13,946 bases of DNA, from NCBI GenBank assembly GCA_047608975.1, contig JBLFYM010000155.1:1-13946 (forward strand). Reading direction: 5' to 3'. Shown here in pieces: positions 8,139-13,946 of the stretch. Source of the stretch: GCA-2715965 sp047608975 (GTDB lineage: Bacteria; Verrucomicrobiota; Verrucomicrobiia; Limisphaerales; JAYPXF01). Position 1 is the stretch's first letter. Each line of letters begins with the position of its first letter. A program made the translations under genes and the position numbers. The notes under the pieces were generated by a model. That model was not told the origin of the DNA, did not search any database, and saw nothing but the letters and a program-made list of their open reading frames with translations.

Positions 8139-9410
8139 CTATTTCATGAAGAACGTCTGGTCGCGCTTGGGACCGACGGAAATGATCTTCAGCTTCGCTC
8201 CGGTGAGATCACTGATCGCAGTGAGATACTTTCGAGCTGCGATCGGGAGTTTCTTCCAGGAGCGGATCTCCTCGGTGCAGGATTGCCAGCCATCAAACTC
8301 TTCGAAGATAGGTTTGCAGTTCTGCAAGGTGTCGAGGTCGGTGGGCATGTGGTCATACCGTTTGCGACCGGCCTTGTAGCCGACACAGACCTTGATCTTC
8401 GCGCAGCTGTCGAGGCCATCGAGATTGGTCACGGCCAGTTCGTCGATGCCGTTGACCATCGTCGCATAGCGCGTGACAACCGAGTCGAACCAGCCACAGC
8501 GGCGGGCGCGACCGGTGGTGGCACCAAATTCACGTCCCATCCCGTGGAGCAGATCGCTCACGGTATCGTCCTCACTGATGAAGGGGCCTTCGCCGACGCG
8601 GGTGGTGTAGGCCTTCATTACGCCCATCACGAGATCCATACGGTGTGGCGGAACGCCCGAGCCGGTGCAGGCTCCACCGGCGGTGGTGTTTGACGAAGTG
8701 ACGAACGGATAGGTCCCGTGGTCGATGTCGAGAAAAGTTCCCTGCGCGCCTTCAAAGAGGAGATCCTGCTTCCTGTTCAAGGCGTCGTGGAGGTAGAGGA
8801 CGGTGTTTGTGATGTATGGCTTCAACCGCTGGCCAGCGGCGGCGTAATCTTCGAAGACTTCGCGGAAGGACAAGGGCTTGCCACCGCCAGCCTTGATGAT
8901 CACGTTGTTATCGCGAATTCGCGGTTTCAATTTCTCCGCCAGCCGGTCGGGGTCAGTGAGATCGATCATCCGCAGTCCGACGCGGGCGATCTTGTCGCCG
9001 TAAGCCGGGCCGATCCCGCGCTTGGTGGTGCCAATCTTGTTGCGCCCCTTCTTTCGCTCGCGCAATCCGTCGATTTCCTTGTGGTATGGCAGCACGACGT
9101 GGGCGGTTTCGCTGATGATGAGGTTCTTGCCTACCTTGATCTTCATCGCTTTCAACTCATCGATCTCCGCGAGCAAGCTGATCGGGTCGATCACGACGCC
9201 GTTTCCGATGACGCACTTTTTCTCGGGTCTGAGAATTCCGGAGGGGATCAGGTGCAGGATATACTGCTGATCCCCGACAATCACAGTGTGACCTGCGTTT
9301 GCTCCGCCTTGGGAACGAACGACGACGTCCGTTGACTCGGTCAGAACGTCGATGATTTTACCTTTGCCTTCGTCGCCCCACTGGGCGCCAATAAGAATCG
9401 TATTTGCCAT
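8139..9410 (-). CDS. purA: Adenylosuccinate synthetase
   Basis: PurA joins IMP and aspartate using GTP to form adenylosuccinate, the committed step from IMP to AMP, in the cytoplasm. At 423 residues it has normal length. It begins with the family signature GAQWGDEGKGKIID at 8-21 (catalytic Asp13) and has NAGHT with His41. It also has IGTTKRGIGP at 126-135, FEGAQGT at 219-225, TRVGEGPF at 270-277 and TTGRARRCGW at 298-307. The GTP-binding segment reads TNLDGLD (328-334) where many enzymes have TKLDVLD. It is the first gene of a four-gene minus-strand run. In front of it are a candidate promoter and, between promoter and start codon, a hairpin followed by seven T on the coding strand, which suggests control by termination. 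No strong Shine-Dalgarno is seen. Confidence 0.98.
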   Translation of the reverse strand: MANTILIGAQWGDEGKGKIIDVLTESTDVVVRSQGGANAGHTVIVGDQQYILHLIPSGILRPEKKCVIGNGVVIDPISLLAEIDELKAMKIKVGKNLIISETAHVVLPYHKEIDGLRERKKGRNKIGTTKRGIGPAYGDKIARVGLRMIDLTDPDRLAEKLKPRIRDNNVIIKAGGGKPLSFREVFEDYAAAGQRLKPYITNTVLYLHDALNRKQDLLFEGAQGTFLDIDHGTYPFVTSSNTTAGGACTGSGVPPHRMDLVMGVMKAYTTRVGEGPFISEDDTVSDLLHGMGREFGATTGRARRCGWFDSVVTRYATMVNGIDELAVTNLDGLDSCAKIKVCVGYKAGRKRYDHMPTDLDTLQNCKPIFEEFDGWQSCTEEIRSWKKLPIAARKYLTAISDLTGAKLKIISVGPKRDQTFFMK

Positions 9411-9431
9411 GTATTGTCTAGATTTGCCGCG

Positions 9432-9460
9432 AAAAAAATCCCCAAATGATCCATTCGGGG
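9432..9460 (-). terminator. Intrinsic terminator in the purA leader
   Basis: On the minus strand CCCC at 9460-9457 pairs with GGGG at 9443-9440, and the inner bases form four more pairs (one mismatch) around a 3-base loop. The hairpin is followed by A and then seven T (9438-9432 on the plus strand read as A). It points toward purA and ends about 20 bases before its ATG. On the plus strand there is no T-run, so it is not a terminator for rightward transcription. Either it is an attenuator in the purA leader or it stops read-through from argA-ldt, whose last stop is about 630 bases upstream. Confidence 0.6.
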
Positions 9461-9484
9461 AACAACCGCTTGGTGTCTCGTGAA

Positions 9485-9513
9485 TATTTATTCAGCCGAA
9501 CTCACAAAGTCAA
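9485..9513 (-). promoter_or_regulatory. Candidate sigma-70 promoter for purA
   Basis: On the minus strand TTGACT (9513-9508) is followed after exactly 17 bases by TAAATA (9490-9485). The -35 box fits the consensus at five of six positions; the -10 box is weak (three of six). Transcription would begin near 9478 and give a leader of about 68 bases that contains the terminator hairpin. Position and spacing support it, but it is a pattern match only. Confidence 0.4.
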
Positions 9514-9664
9514 TGTTGGGATGAGGATGCGCGATTTCGCGGTGGACAACCTTCGTTACTGAAAAGATTTGAGAATCCTTGGCTTAAAGTTTTCCGGGTT
9601 CACGAATGGACGCCTTTCTGCTTTGACTTCGTGTGTACAAATCACTCATTAACGCCTGACATCG

Positions 9665-10083
9665 GTGGATAATTCAACTTCCGTGCGCAAAGGGCAGCCG
9701 ATCCGATTTTTGGTGGTGGATGATGATCCAGTCACTGCCGAACTCATGGTGGCGCTGCTACATGATGAAAGCCAGACGGATTTTTCAGATTATCAGTGAG
9801 GCAGACAACGGCATTGAAGCATTGCACGTGTGGAGCAGTGGGGGGGAAGTCTTTCTGTAATGTGTTCTGTGGACATCAGTTTCTTCAGTCCTCTCGGGGG
9901 CTGGCGGAGTGAAGGTGAGCGTGACATTCTGCGCATGATGGCGGATGGCTTTCAGAACCGACAGATTTCGTCGCGCTACACCATCAGGACGATCTTCAGA
10001 ACACGGTTGTTTCGCTGATGACGAAGTTTGGGGTCGAAACCCGCAAGGACTTGGTGCGCAGGGCTCAGTTCCAAGCTTATTGA
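9665..10083 (+). pseudogene. Decayed NarL/FixJ-type response regulator
   Basis: Three reading frames together spell the remains of a two-component response regulator. From GTG 9665 (or 9683) the frame reads a receiver start, with IRFLVVDDDPVTAELMVALL holding the acidic-pocket aspartates, and stops at 9797. A second frame from about 9780 continues with IISEADNGIEAL, the usual next receiver segment, and stops shortly after. The phosphoacceptor Asp region and the rest of the receiver are missing. A third stretch (about 9915-9985) reads GERDILRMMADGFQNRQISSRY, the first half of a LuxR-type helix-turn-helix. After another frame change, NTVVSLMTKFGVETRKDLVR supplies the second half, ending at TGA 10081-10083. 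About 420 bases remain, against roughly 630-650 for an intact gene. At least three lesions plus a central deletion make a functional product very unlikely. A weak promoter remnant (TTGACT at 9623) lies upstream. No sensor kinase gene is nearby. Confidence 0.85.
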
Positions 10084-10091
10084 GCGGGCCG

Positions 10092-10637
10092 CTACTCTTC
10101 GATCCAGACCAGGGTCCCGGATTCCACCTCGTCAAACAGCGGAATGAGGTCCTCGGCACGCAGATGCACGCAACCGTGCGAATCCGGCGATCCAATCGTA
10201 CTCTCGTCGCCCGTTCCGTGGATGTAGACATACCGGTCGTGGGTGTCGACCTTCCCTCCCTGGTTGAACCCCGGTTCCAAGCCGGCCAGCCAAAGGATCC
10301 GGGTGGTGATTCTCGCGTTAGGGATTTCAGCTGTCGTGCCGATCGGCTTGCGTCCTTTGAAAACCGTGTTCGGTGGTGATTCGGCTCCAATTTTCTCCCG
10401 GATGCAATGCAGTCCCAGCGGTGTACGATTCGAATTCTCCTGCTGACCGATTCCAAACTTGGAAGTGGAGCAGGGGAGTTCCCTGATCAATCGGTCGTCG
10501 CTGGTCCCGGCTGCGAACCCACTGTCCGAACCAATGCAGCAGAGGCGCTGCCTGCTGACGCTCACGACGAGAACGAGTCCCGTTGGAGTGACTTGATGGG
10601 TTTGGCAACGAGCCCGAAATTCTGGCGGAAGCCTCAC
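10092..10637 (-). CDS. L,D-transpeptidase (YkuD domain)
   Basis: This 181-residue protein carries a YkuD catalytic domain over most of its length. Key motifs are YIHGTGDE (138-145) and SHGCVHLR (153-160), with nucleophile Cys156 and the preceding His154. RTPLGLHCI (71-79) matches the usual TPxG segment. Family members make 3-3 cross-links in peptidoglycan or attach proteins to it, in the periplasm. No signal peptide or membrane anchor is visible from the GTG start at 10637, which is unusual for this role. Export may depend on a different start or route, or the protein may be a small atypical member. The GTG start overlaps the argA stop (GTGA), so translation is probably coupled to argA. The next feature downstream, convergent and 8 bases away, is the response-regulator pseudogene. 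Confidence 0.86.
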   Translation of the reverse strand: MRLPPEFRARCQTHQVTPTGLVLVVSVSRQRLCCIGSDSGFAAGTSDDRLIRELPCSTSKFGIGQQENSNRTPLGLHCIREKIGAESPPNTVFKGRKPIGTTAEIPNARITTRILWLAGLEPGFNQGGKVDTHDRYVYIHGTGDESTIGSPDSHGCVHLRAEDLIPLFDEVESGTLVWIEE

Positions 10638-11911
10638 GAGATGGCTTTGACCAACACTTTGGAATTGCGGCCGTTCTGCTCGTAGGATTCACGGCGGACG
10701 GCGGGCAGGGAATCCCGCGATCCTTCGGTGAATCCACCTTTGTTCGTAAGGAACGTGTAGGCCTGGGTGGAGAGGGCAATCAACTGTTTTACGCCGCGGT
10801 CCTTCGCCGTGTCTTCGACGAATCCCATCAGTTTGCGGCCGATCCCCTGGTTCTCGTGAGACGCGGCGACGTAGAGGAATGCCAGTTCGGCAGTGTCTGA
10901 ACCGGCATACTCGTGCAGGGCAACGCAGCCGACGGGATTGTGATCAATCTCGTAGATGAAGTAATCCTGATACTCCAGTTCCATATCGGCACGGGTACGG
11001 CGGAGGAGTTCGTCGCTCTCGACGGCGTGGCGGGTGATTCGTCGCAGCGTCCGGATGTCGGATTTCTTAGCCGATCGGATCTCACGGTAGTCGTTCGCGT
11101 AAATGAGCGTGCCGATGCCTTCGTTGGAAAATACCTCGGCCAGAAGTCCTTCGTCCACCAAGCCGTTGATGACGTGGACCCGCGGGACTCCTCCCGCACA
11201 GGCGTGGGCTGCATGTTGAGCCTTGGAAGAATGATCCGGATCCAGTTTTCCAGCTCTGATCGCGATTTCCAGATCGCCGACATCCATCTGGCGAATGATT
11301 GATCCGTCAGCCAGCAACAGCCCGTTGTGCGGGGTGGAAAAAATCAGTTTGGTTGCTTTCAGCGCTCGGGCGACCGCCACGGCCACGGCATCGGAATTGA
11401 TGCGGTGGGTTGTGCCCGCACCATCCGTTCCGAGCGGTGGAATGATCGGCACGCAGCCTTCGCCGAGGAGACTTAGCAGGAATTCTGAATCGACCCGTTC
11501 CACCTTTCCGGTGTGAAGATGATCGACGCCCTTGATGATCCCCAGGGGGCTGGAGGTGATGCAGTTCGAACAGACCGCCCGGATGTCGTGAGCGGCGAGA
11601 CCTTTGAGAATCTCATGGGTCAACCGGTTCCCGGCGGAAACCGCGAGGTCGAGCGTGATTTCGTCCGTGACGCCCGAGCCCTCGAGGTCGCTGGGGGTGA
11701 TGTTTCTTTGGCGCGCCGCCTCCTGAATCGCCATGCCGGCACCGTGCACAAGCAACACCTTGATGTTCAGGGAACGGAGGACAGCGATGTCCAGCAGCAG
11801 ATTCGCAAAGTTTTCGTCGCCCACAATGGCCCCATCGAGCGCGATCACAAAGACGCGGTCCCGGAATGCGGGAACGTACTGCAGTATGCCTCGGAGATCC
11901 GTGGGTTTCAT
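10634..11911 (-). CDS. argA: N-acetylglutamate synthase (amino-acid kinase + GNAT)
   Basis: ArgA acetylates glutamate with acetyl-CoA, the first step of arginine synthesis. The 425-residue protein has the ArgA architecture: an amino-acid-kinase-like domain at about 1-275 (VLLVHGAGMAI at 52-62, INSDAVAVAVA at 171-181) and a GNAT acetyltransferase domain at about 285-425. The GNAT acetyl-CoA loop is QGIGRK at 355-360. The C-terminal segment SLPAVRRESYEQNGRNSKVL (401-420) resembles the E. coli ArgA end, which argues for synthase rather than a plain acetylglutamate kinase. The start is the ATG at 11911. A longer open frame to 12115 would run into the divergent trpF gene and has no family similarity. 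The ldt gene begins inside its stop (GTGA). Other arg genes are not in the window. Arginine feedback through the kinase-like domain is expected for the family. Confidence 0.93.
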   Translation of the reverse strand: MKPTDLRGILQYVPAFRDRVFVIALDGAIVGDENFANLLLDIAVLRSLNIKVLLVHGAGMAIQEAARQRNITPSDLEGSGVTDEITLDLAVSAGNRLTHEILKGLAAHDIRAVCSNCITSSPLGIIKGVDHLHTGKVERVDSEFLLSLLGEGCVPIIPPLGTDGAGTTHRINSDAVAVAVARALKATKLIFSTPHNGLLLADGSIIRQMDVGDLEIAIRAGKLDPDHSSKAQHAAHACAGGVPRVHVINGLVDEGLLAEVFSNEGIGTLIYANDYREIRSAKKSDIRTLRRITRHAVESDELLRRTRADMELEYQDYFIYEIDHNPVGCVALHEYAGSDTAELAFLYVAASHENQGIGRKLMGFVEDTAKDRGVKQLIALSTQAYTFLTNKGGFTEGSRDSLPAVRRESYEQNGRNSKVLVKAIS

Positions 11912-11975
11912 CGGTCGCGGATTGCGTAAACGAGAGCGGCTCAAAATCCAATCTCCAAATTGGCAGGGCTGCGAG

Positions 11976-12000
11976 ACACGGGCGGGTGATCTGCCCGTGT
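11976..12000. repeat. Perfect inverted repeat in the argA-trpF divergent region
   Basis: ACACGGGC (11976-11983) and GCCCGTGT (11993-12000) form a perfect 8-base inverted repeat around 9 bases. It sits 65 bases upstream of argA and 81 bases upstream of trpF, in the 169-base region between the divergent starts. No T-run follows on either strand, so it is not a standard terminator. It could be a protein-binding site or a leader hairpin. A short CCAAT...ATTGG repeat lies just to its left. No other element is evident in the region. Confidence 0.4.
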
Positions 12001-12080
12001 GCGGATTGGCCGGCTTGCTCCGCATTTCCGGTTTGAGGCTTGAAGAGCCCCGGTGGCCAATGGATATTGGGCATCCTCTG

Positions 12081-12716
12081 ATGCCTGTCAAAGTCAAGAT
12101 TTGCGGAATTACCACGTTGGACGATGCGATAGCCTGTGTTGAAGCCGGCGCGGATGCCTTGGGGTTGAATTTTTACCCCCAGAGCCCGCGCTACCTAACG
12201 ATCGAGAAAGCGGTCGGCCTGACGAAGTATCTGCCGCCGTTTGTTGCCCGGGTAGGCCTGTTCGTGAACGCGGACGAGGAGACGGTGAGACGCACAATCG
12301 AGCAGGCGGGAATCAACACCCTTCAGTTTCATGGCGAGGAGACCCCGGAATTCTGCGCCCGCTTTGCCCCCATGAAAGTGATCAAGGCCTTTCGCATGCA
12401 GGGTCCTGAGGTGATCAAAAAATTGTCCGAATACAACGTGGATGCCTGGTTGCTCGACAGTTATACGGCTGGTGTGCACGGAGGGACTGGTAAGGTTTTC
12501 AACTGGGAACTCGCGCGATTGGCCAAGGACGAAGGCAAGCCGATCATCCTGGCCGGCGGTCTGACACCCGAGAATATCGCGGAGGCAATTCACCAGACTT
12601 GGCCCTACGCAGTGGACGTATCCAGTGGCGTCGAGATCGAAAAGGGACGGAAAGATCGTGATCTCGTTCGGCTGCTCATCAACACGACGCGTCAGGTCGA
12701 ACACGAGATTCTTTGA
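12081..12716 (+). CDS. trpF: Phosphoribosylanthranilate isomerase
   Basis: TrpF converts phosphoribosylanthranilate to its deoxyribulose-phosphate form in tryptophan synthesis, as a TIM-barrel enzyme in the cytoplasm. The 211-residue protein has normal length and all main motifs: KICGIT at 6-11 with the catalytic Cys8, LQFHGEE at 81-87, and LLDS at 124-127 with the catalytic Asp126. The phosphate-binding elements HGGTGK (133-138), LAGGLTPENI (157-166) and DVSSGVE (179-185) are present, followed by KGRKD. The ATG at 12081 is chosen because family members begin just before the KICG strand. An in-frame ATG at 12060 would add seven residues and cannot be excluded. A much longer open frame to 11733 overlaps argA and is not credible. 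No other trp gene is adjacent in the window, so it is unlinked on both sides here. Confidence 0.96.
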   Translation: MPVKVKICGITTLDDAIACVEAGADALGLNFYPQSPRYLTIEKAVGLTKYLPPFVARVGLFVNADEETVRRTIEQAGINTLQFHGEETPEFCARFAPMKVIKAFRMQGPEVIKKLSEYNVDAWLLDSYTAGVHGGTGKVFNWELARLAKDEGKPIILAGGLTPENIAEAIHQTWPYAVDVSSGVEIEKGRKDRDLVRLLINTTRQVEHEIL

Positions 12717-12859
12717 GGTCGGGGATCGACGGTTTCTGGAAGATCCGAGTCCGTCTGGAGTTCGGTGACCAATGGGGCACCCGCAAGGCGGGGCAACCAG
12801 AGAGTGAGAGTGATTTCGAATTTGTTGCGCCAGCCCGAATGCCTGTTGCCAGCGCAACT

Positions 12860-12880
12860 GGACGGACCACAGGTCCGTCC
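12860..12880 (+). terminator. Strong hairpin between convergent genes
   Basis: GGACGGACC (12860-12868) and GGTCCGTCC (12872-12880) make a perfect 9-base stem with the 3-base loop ACA, followed on the plus strand by TTTC. It lies 143 bases after the trpF stop and 13 bases beyond the stop of the minus-strand gene, so it probably ends trpF transcription. The T-run is short, so the hairpin may act with other factors or be a dispersed repeat. The 177-base gap (12717-12893) holds one more small hairpin, CCCGC-AAG-GCGGG at 12780-12792, and no gene. Confidence 0.45.
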
Positions 12881-12893
12881 TTTCGGTTACAGC

Positions 12894-13535
12894 TCAGATG
12901 CTGTTGGAGAGGCGGTTGATTTCAATTGTCTGGCCGGGAAGTGCCTTTTGCATTGATGCCAGGAGATCGGCGAGTGCGTAAATATCATCTTTGAAACTCT
13001 TGGGATTGCCAAGTAGGCGGAGCTCGATTGTGGCCTGCGGCTGGTGGATCATGATGATGCGCGACTGAAGAGGGAGTTTTGCTACGGTTCGCCAAGAGAC
13101 GTCAAATTGGAGAGCTTCGGTACCGATCGCAAAGGTGCGCGTTTCCTCAGTGATATTGGCCTCATCCCCACAGTGATCGAAGATCCGCCACCGGGTGTAA
13201 TCGTGATCAAATACTTGGTCAGCCTCCAATTTGGGCGGTGGATAGAAAGTTACCGTCAGGGAACAGGAGCCGTCCGTTTTTTCGGCAAATACTCTTTTCC
13301 CTTCGACGTCGGAGAGGAGTTTGTAGTCGAGCGGAAGGAGGAATGTATATTGCGTGCCGTCCGAATTGATATGGGTCCGGTTCGCGGCGGCAATGTTGTC
13401 GGCGAATTCCTTGGCAAATTTGATCTCAAATTTTGGCGGTTCCTTTTTTTTAGAATTCTTCTGCGCGGGTTCGGCGGCGGCCGCAGCCGCTGAGGTCAAA
13501 ATACTGACCAGGGTGACCAAGGCTGTGGTTTTCAT
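12894..13535 (-). CDS. Exported protein of unknown function (213 aa)
   Basis: I do not recognise a named family. The protein begins with a signal peptide (MKTTALVTLVSILTSAAAAAAEP; cleavage probably near residue 21), followed by a short Lys/Pro-rich linker (KNSKKKEPPK). The rest alternates short strands and helices: YTFLLPLDYKLL, then SLTVTFYPPPK, EALQFDVSWRT, RIIMIHQPQATIELRLLG and a final helix DDIYALADLLASMQ. This pattern of a secreted single domain with a terminal helix faintly resembles PsbP/DcrB-like folds, but that is a guess. Its ATG is one base after the stop of the upstream gene (TGATATG), so the two are almost certainly co-translated. The shared transcript with a pilus-like protein suggests an envelope role. 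Two cysteines are present, so a disulphide is possible. Confidence 0.85.
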   Translation of the reverse strand: MKTTALVTLVSILTSAAAAAAEPAQKNSKKKEPPKFEIKFAKEFADNIAAANRTHINSDGTQYTFLLPLDYKLLSDVEGKRVFAEKTDGSCSLTVTFYPPPKLEADQVFDHDYTRWRIFDHCGDEANITEETRTFAIGTEALQFDVSWRTVAKLPLQSRIIMIHQPQATIELRLLGNPKSFKDDIYALADLLASMQKALPGQTIEINRLSNSI

Positions 13536-13536
13536 A

Positions 13537-13946
13537 TCAGGGGTTGGAACTTTGACCGGGAAGCAAGGTGGCCCATTCGCCGCGGATCATCGTTCGAAGT
13601 TCGGGCGTGCCCGGAGGGAGATTCTGCACATTCCTGAAGTTTGGGTCGAAATTAAAATCACGGGTGGGGGCGTAATAGTAGTAGCCCGGTCTGCGGAACG
13701 GCGCAGTTGCTCGGGCGCTGTTGAACAGGTTTACCAGCGATCCGTTCAAGGTGAGCCGTTTTCTGCCATTGCCCCAATTTTCCAGGAGTCGCGGAAGATT
13801 GACGATTCCGCCGCTTTTGGGTCTCGTGCCAGATAAGCCACCGGCGTAGACGATGCCGGTGAGGATGGCCGCGTTGACCGTGGTATTGACGGCCACCCGG
13901 GACCTTAGTGACGTGCCGCTGTTCCCTCCGCCACTGGTGGCGTTGT
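13537..13946 (-). CDS. Pilus-like exported protein, C-terminal part
   Basis: The frame is open from the right edge of the window, so this is the C-terminal part (about 136 residues) of a larger gene; a GTG at 13896 is only an internal codon. The visible sequence has VNTTVNAAILTGIV, then NLPRLLENWG, LTLNGSLVNLFNSARATAPF, PGYYYYAPTRDFNFDPNF, and LPPGTPELRTMIRGEWA near the end. From memory this resembles the C-terminal region of large secreted proteins with a prepilin or PilX-like N-terminus found in Verrucomicrobiota, where these phrases (small-residue strand, PRFLE-type segment, YYAP, LPPGTP) recur. The N-terminus that would prove it is outside the window. The Gly/Ser-rich stretch at the edge looks like a linker. 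It precedes the 213-residue exported protein with a one-base gap. Confidence 0.75.
   Translation of the reverse strand, partial: NATSGGGNSGTSLRSRVAVNTTVNAAILTGIVYAGGLSGTRPKSGGIVNLPRLLENWGNGRKRLTLNGSLVNLFNSARATAPFRRPGYYYYAPTRDFNFDPNFRNVQNLPPGTPELRTMIRGEWATLLPGQSSNP

Noticed and set aside
7319..9335. Long plus-strand open frames opposite uppS and purA (for example 7319-8149, 7884-8693, 8718-9335).
   Set aside because: The opposite strand encodes two enzymes with all catalytic motifs. The plus frames are low-complexity shadows without recognisable domains.
9411..9480. A purine or other known riboswitch in front of purA.
   Set aside because: I could not find the conserved core or the three-way junction pairing; only the terminator hairpin is clear.
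9830..10018. A 62-codon plus-strand open frame that could be called as a small helix-turn-helix gene.
   Set aside because: It contains only the first half of a LuxR-type helix-turn-helix; the second half continues in another frame. It is part of the response-regulator pseudogene.
11733..12080. N-terminal extension of trpF by 116 codons.
   Set aside because: It runs through argA on the other strand, has no family similarity, and TrpF proteins start just before the KICG strand.
11912..12115. N-terminal extension of argA by 68 codons.
   Set aside because: It overlaps trpF and the divergent regulatory region, and the normal ArgA start fits the ATG at 11911.
1..13946. CRISPR arrays, tRNA or rRNA genes, toxin-antitoxin pairs, phage or defence genes.
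   Set aside because: No regularly spaced repeats, tRNA-like folds or matching protein motifs were seen on either strand.

Overview
The window looks like chromosomal DNA from a member of the Planctomycetes-Verrucomicrobia group, and I favour Verrucomicrobiota. The left end carries a DUF1553 gene followed by a planctomycete-type cytochrome c/WD40 gene, a pair typical of these phyla. The right end carries a pilus-like exported protein whose C-terminal sequence I associate with Verrucomicrobiota. Most genes lack a clear Shine-Dalgarno sequence. The phylum call is inference from gene content, since no rRNA gene is present.

Layout. At 1-3454 (+) lies the end of a DUF1553 protein and, 6 bases later, a 941-residue secreted protein with a haem c motif, a seven-bladed WD40 propeller and a split PPC domain. 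At 3501-4547 (-) is a Gfo/Idh/MocA oxidoreductase. The 279-base gap behind it (4548-4826) holds the 3' end of a group II intron (degenerate domain V, well-formed domain VI with a bulged branch-point A) and no intron ORF. At 4827-9410 (-) is a four-gene run in the order purA, uppS, a TraB/GumN-like exported protein and a 469-residue protein of unknown function; the last two overlap as TAATG. A promoter candidate and a minus-strand intrinsic terminator both sit in front of purA.

From 9411 to 10091 there is no intact gene. The stretch from 9665 to 10083 is a decayed NarL/FixJ-type response regulator, with pieces in three reading frames and the centre missing. At 10092-11911 (-) argA (N-acetylglutamate synthase, kinase fold plus GNAT) overlaps an L,D-transpeptidase by four bases (GTGA). 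Divergent to it is trpF (12081-12716, +). After a strong hairpin, the right edge holds two minus-strand genes, one base apart: an unknown exported protein and the C-terminal part of a larger pilus-like protein that runs off the window.

The window mixes housekeeping biosynthesis (purine, polyprenyl carrier, arginine, tryptophan) with lineage-specific exported proteins and two relics of lost or mobile DNA. I found no CRISPR array, tRNA, rRNA, toxin-antitoxin pair or defence system. The best candidates for something undescribed are the intron relic, the purA leader terminator and the 469-residue unknown protein coupled to the TraB-like protein.
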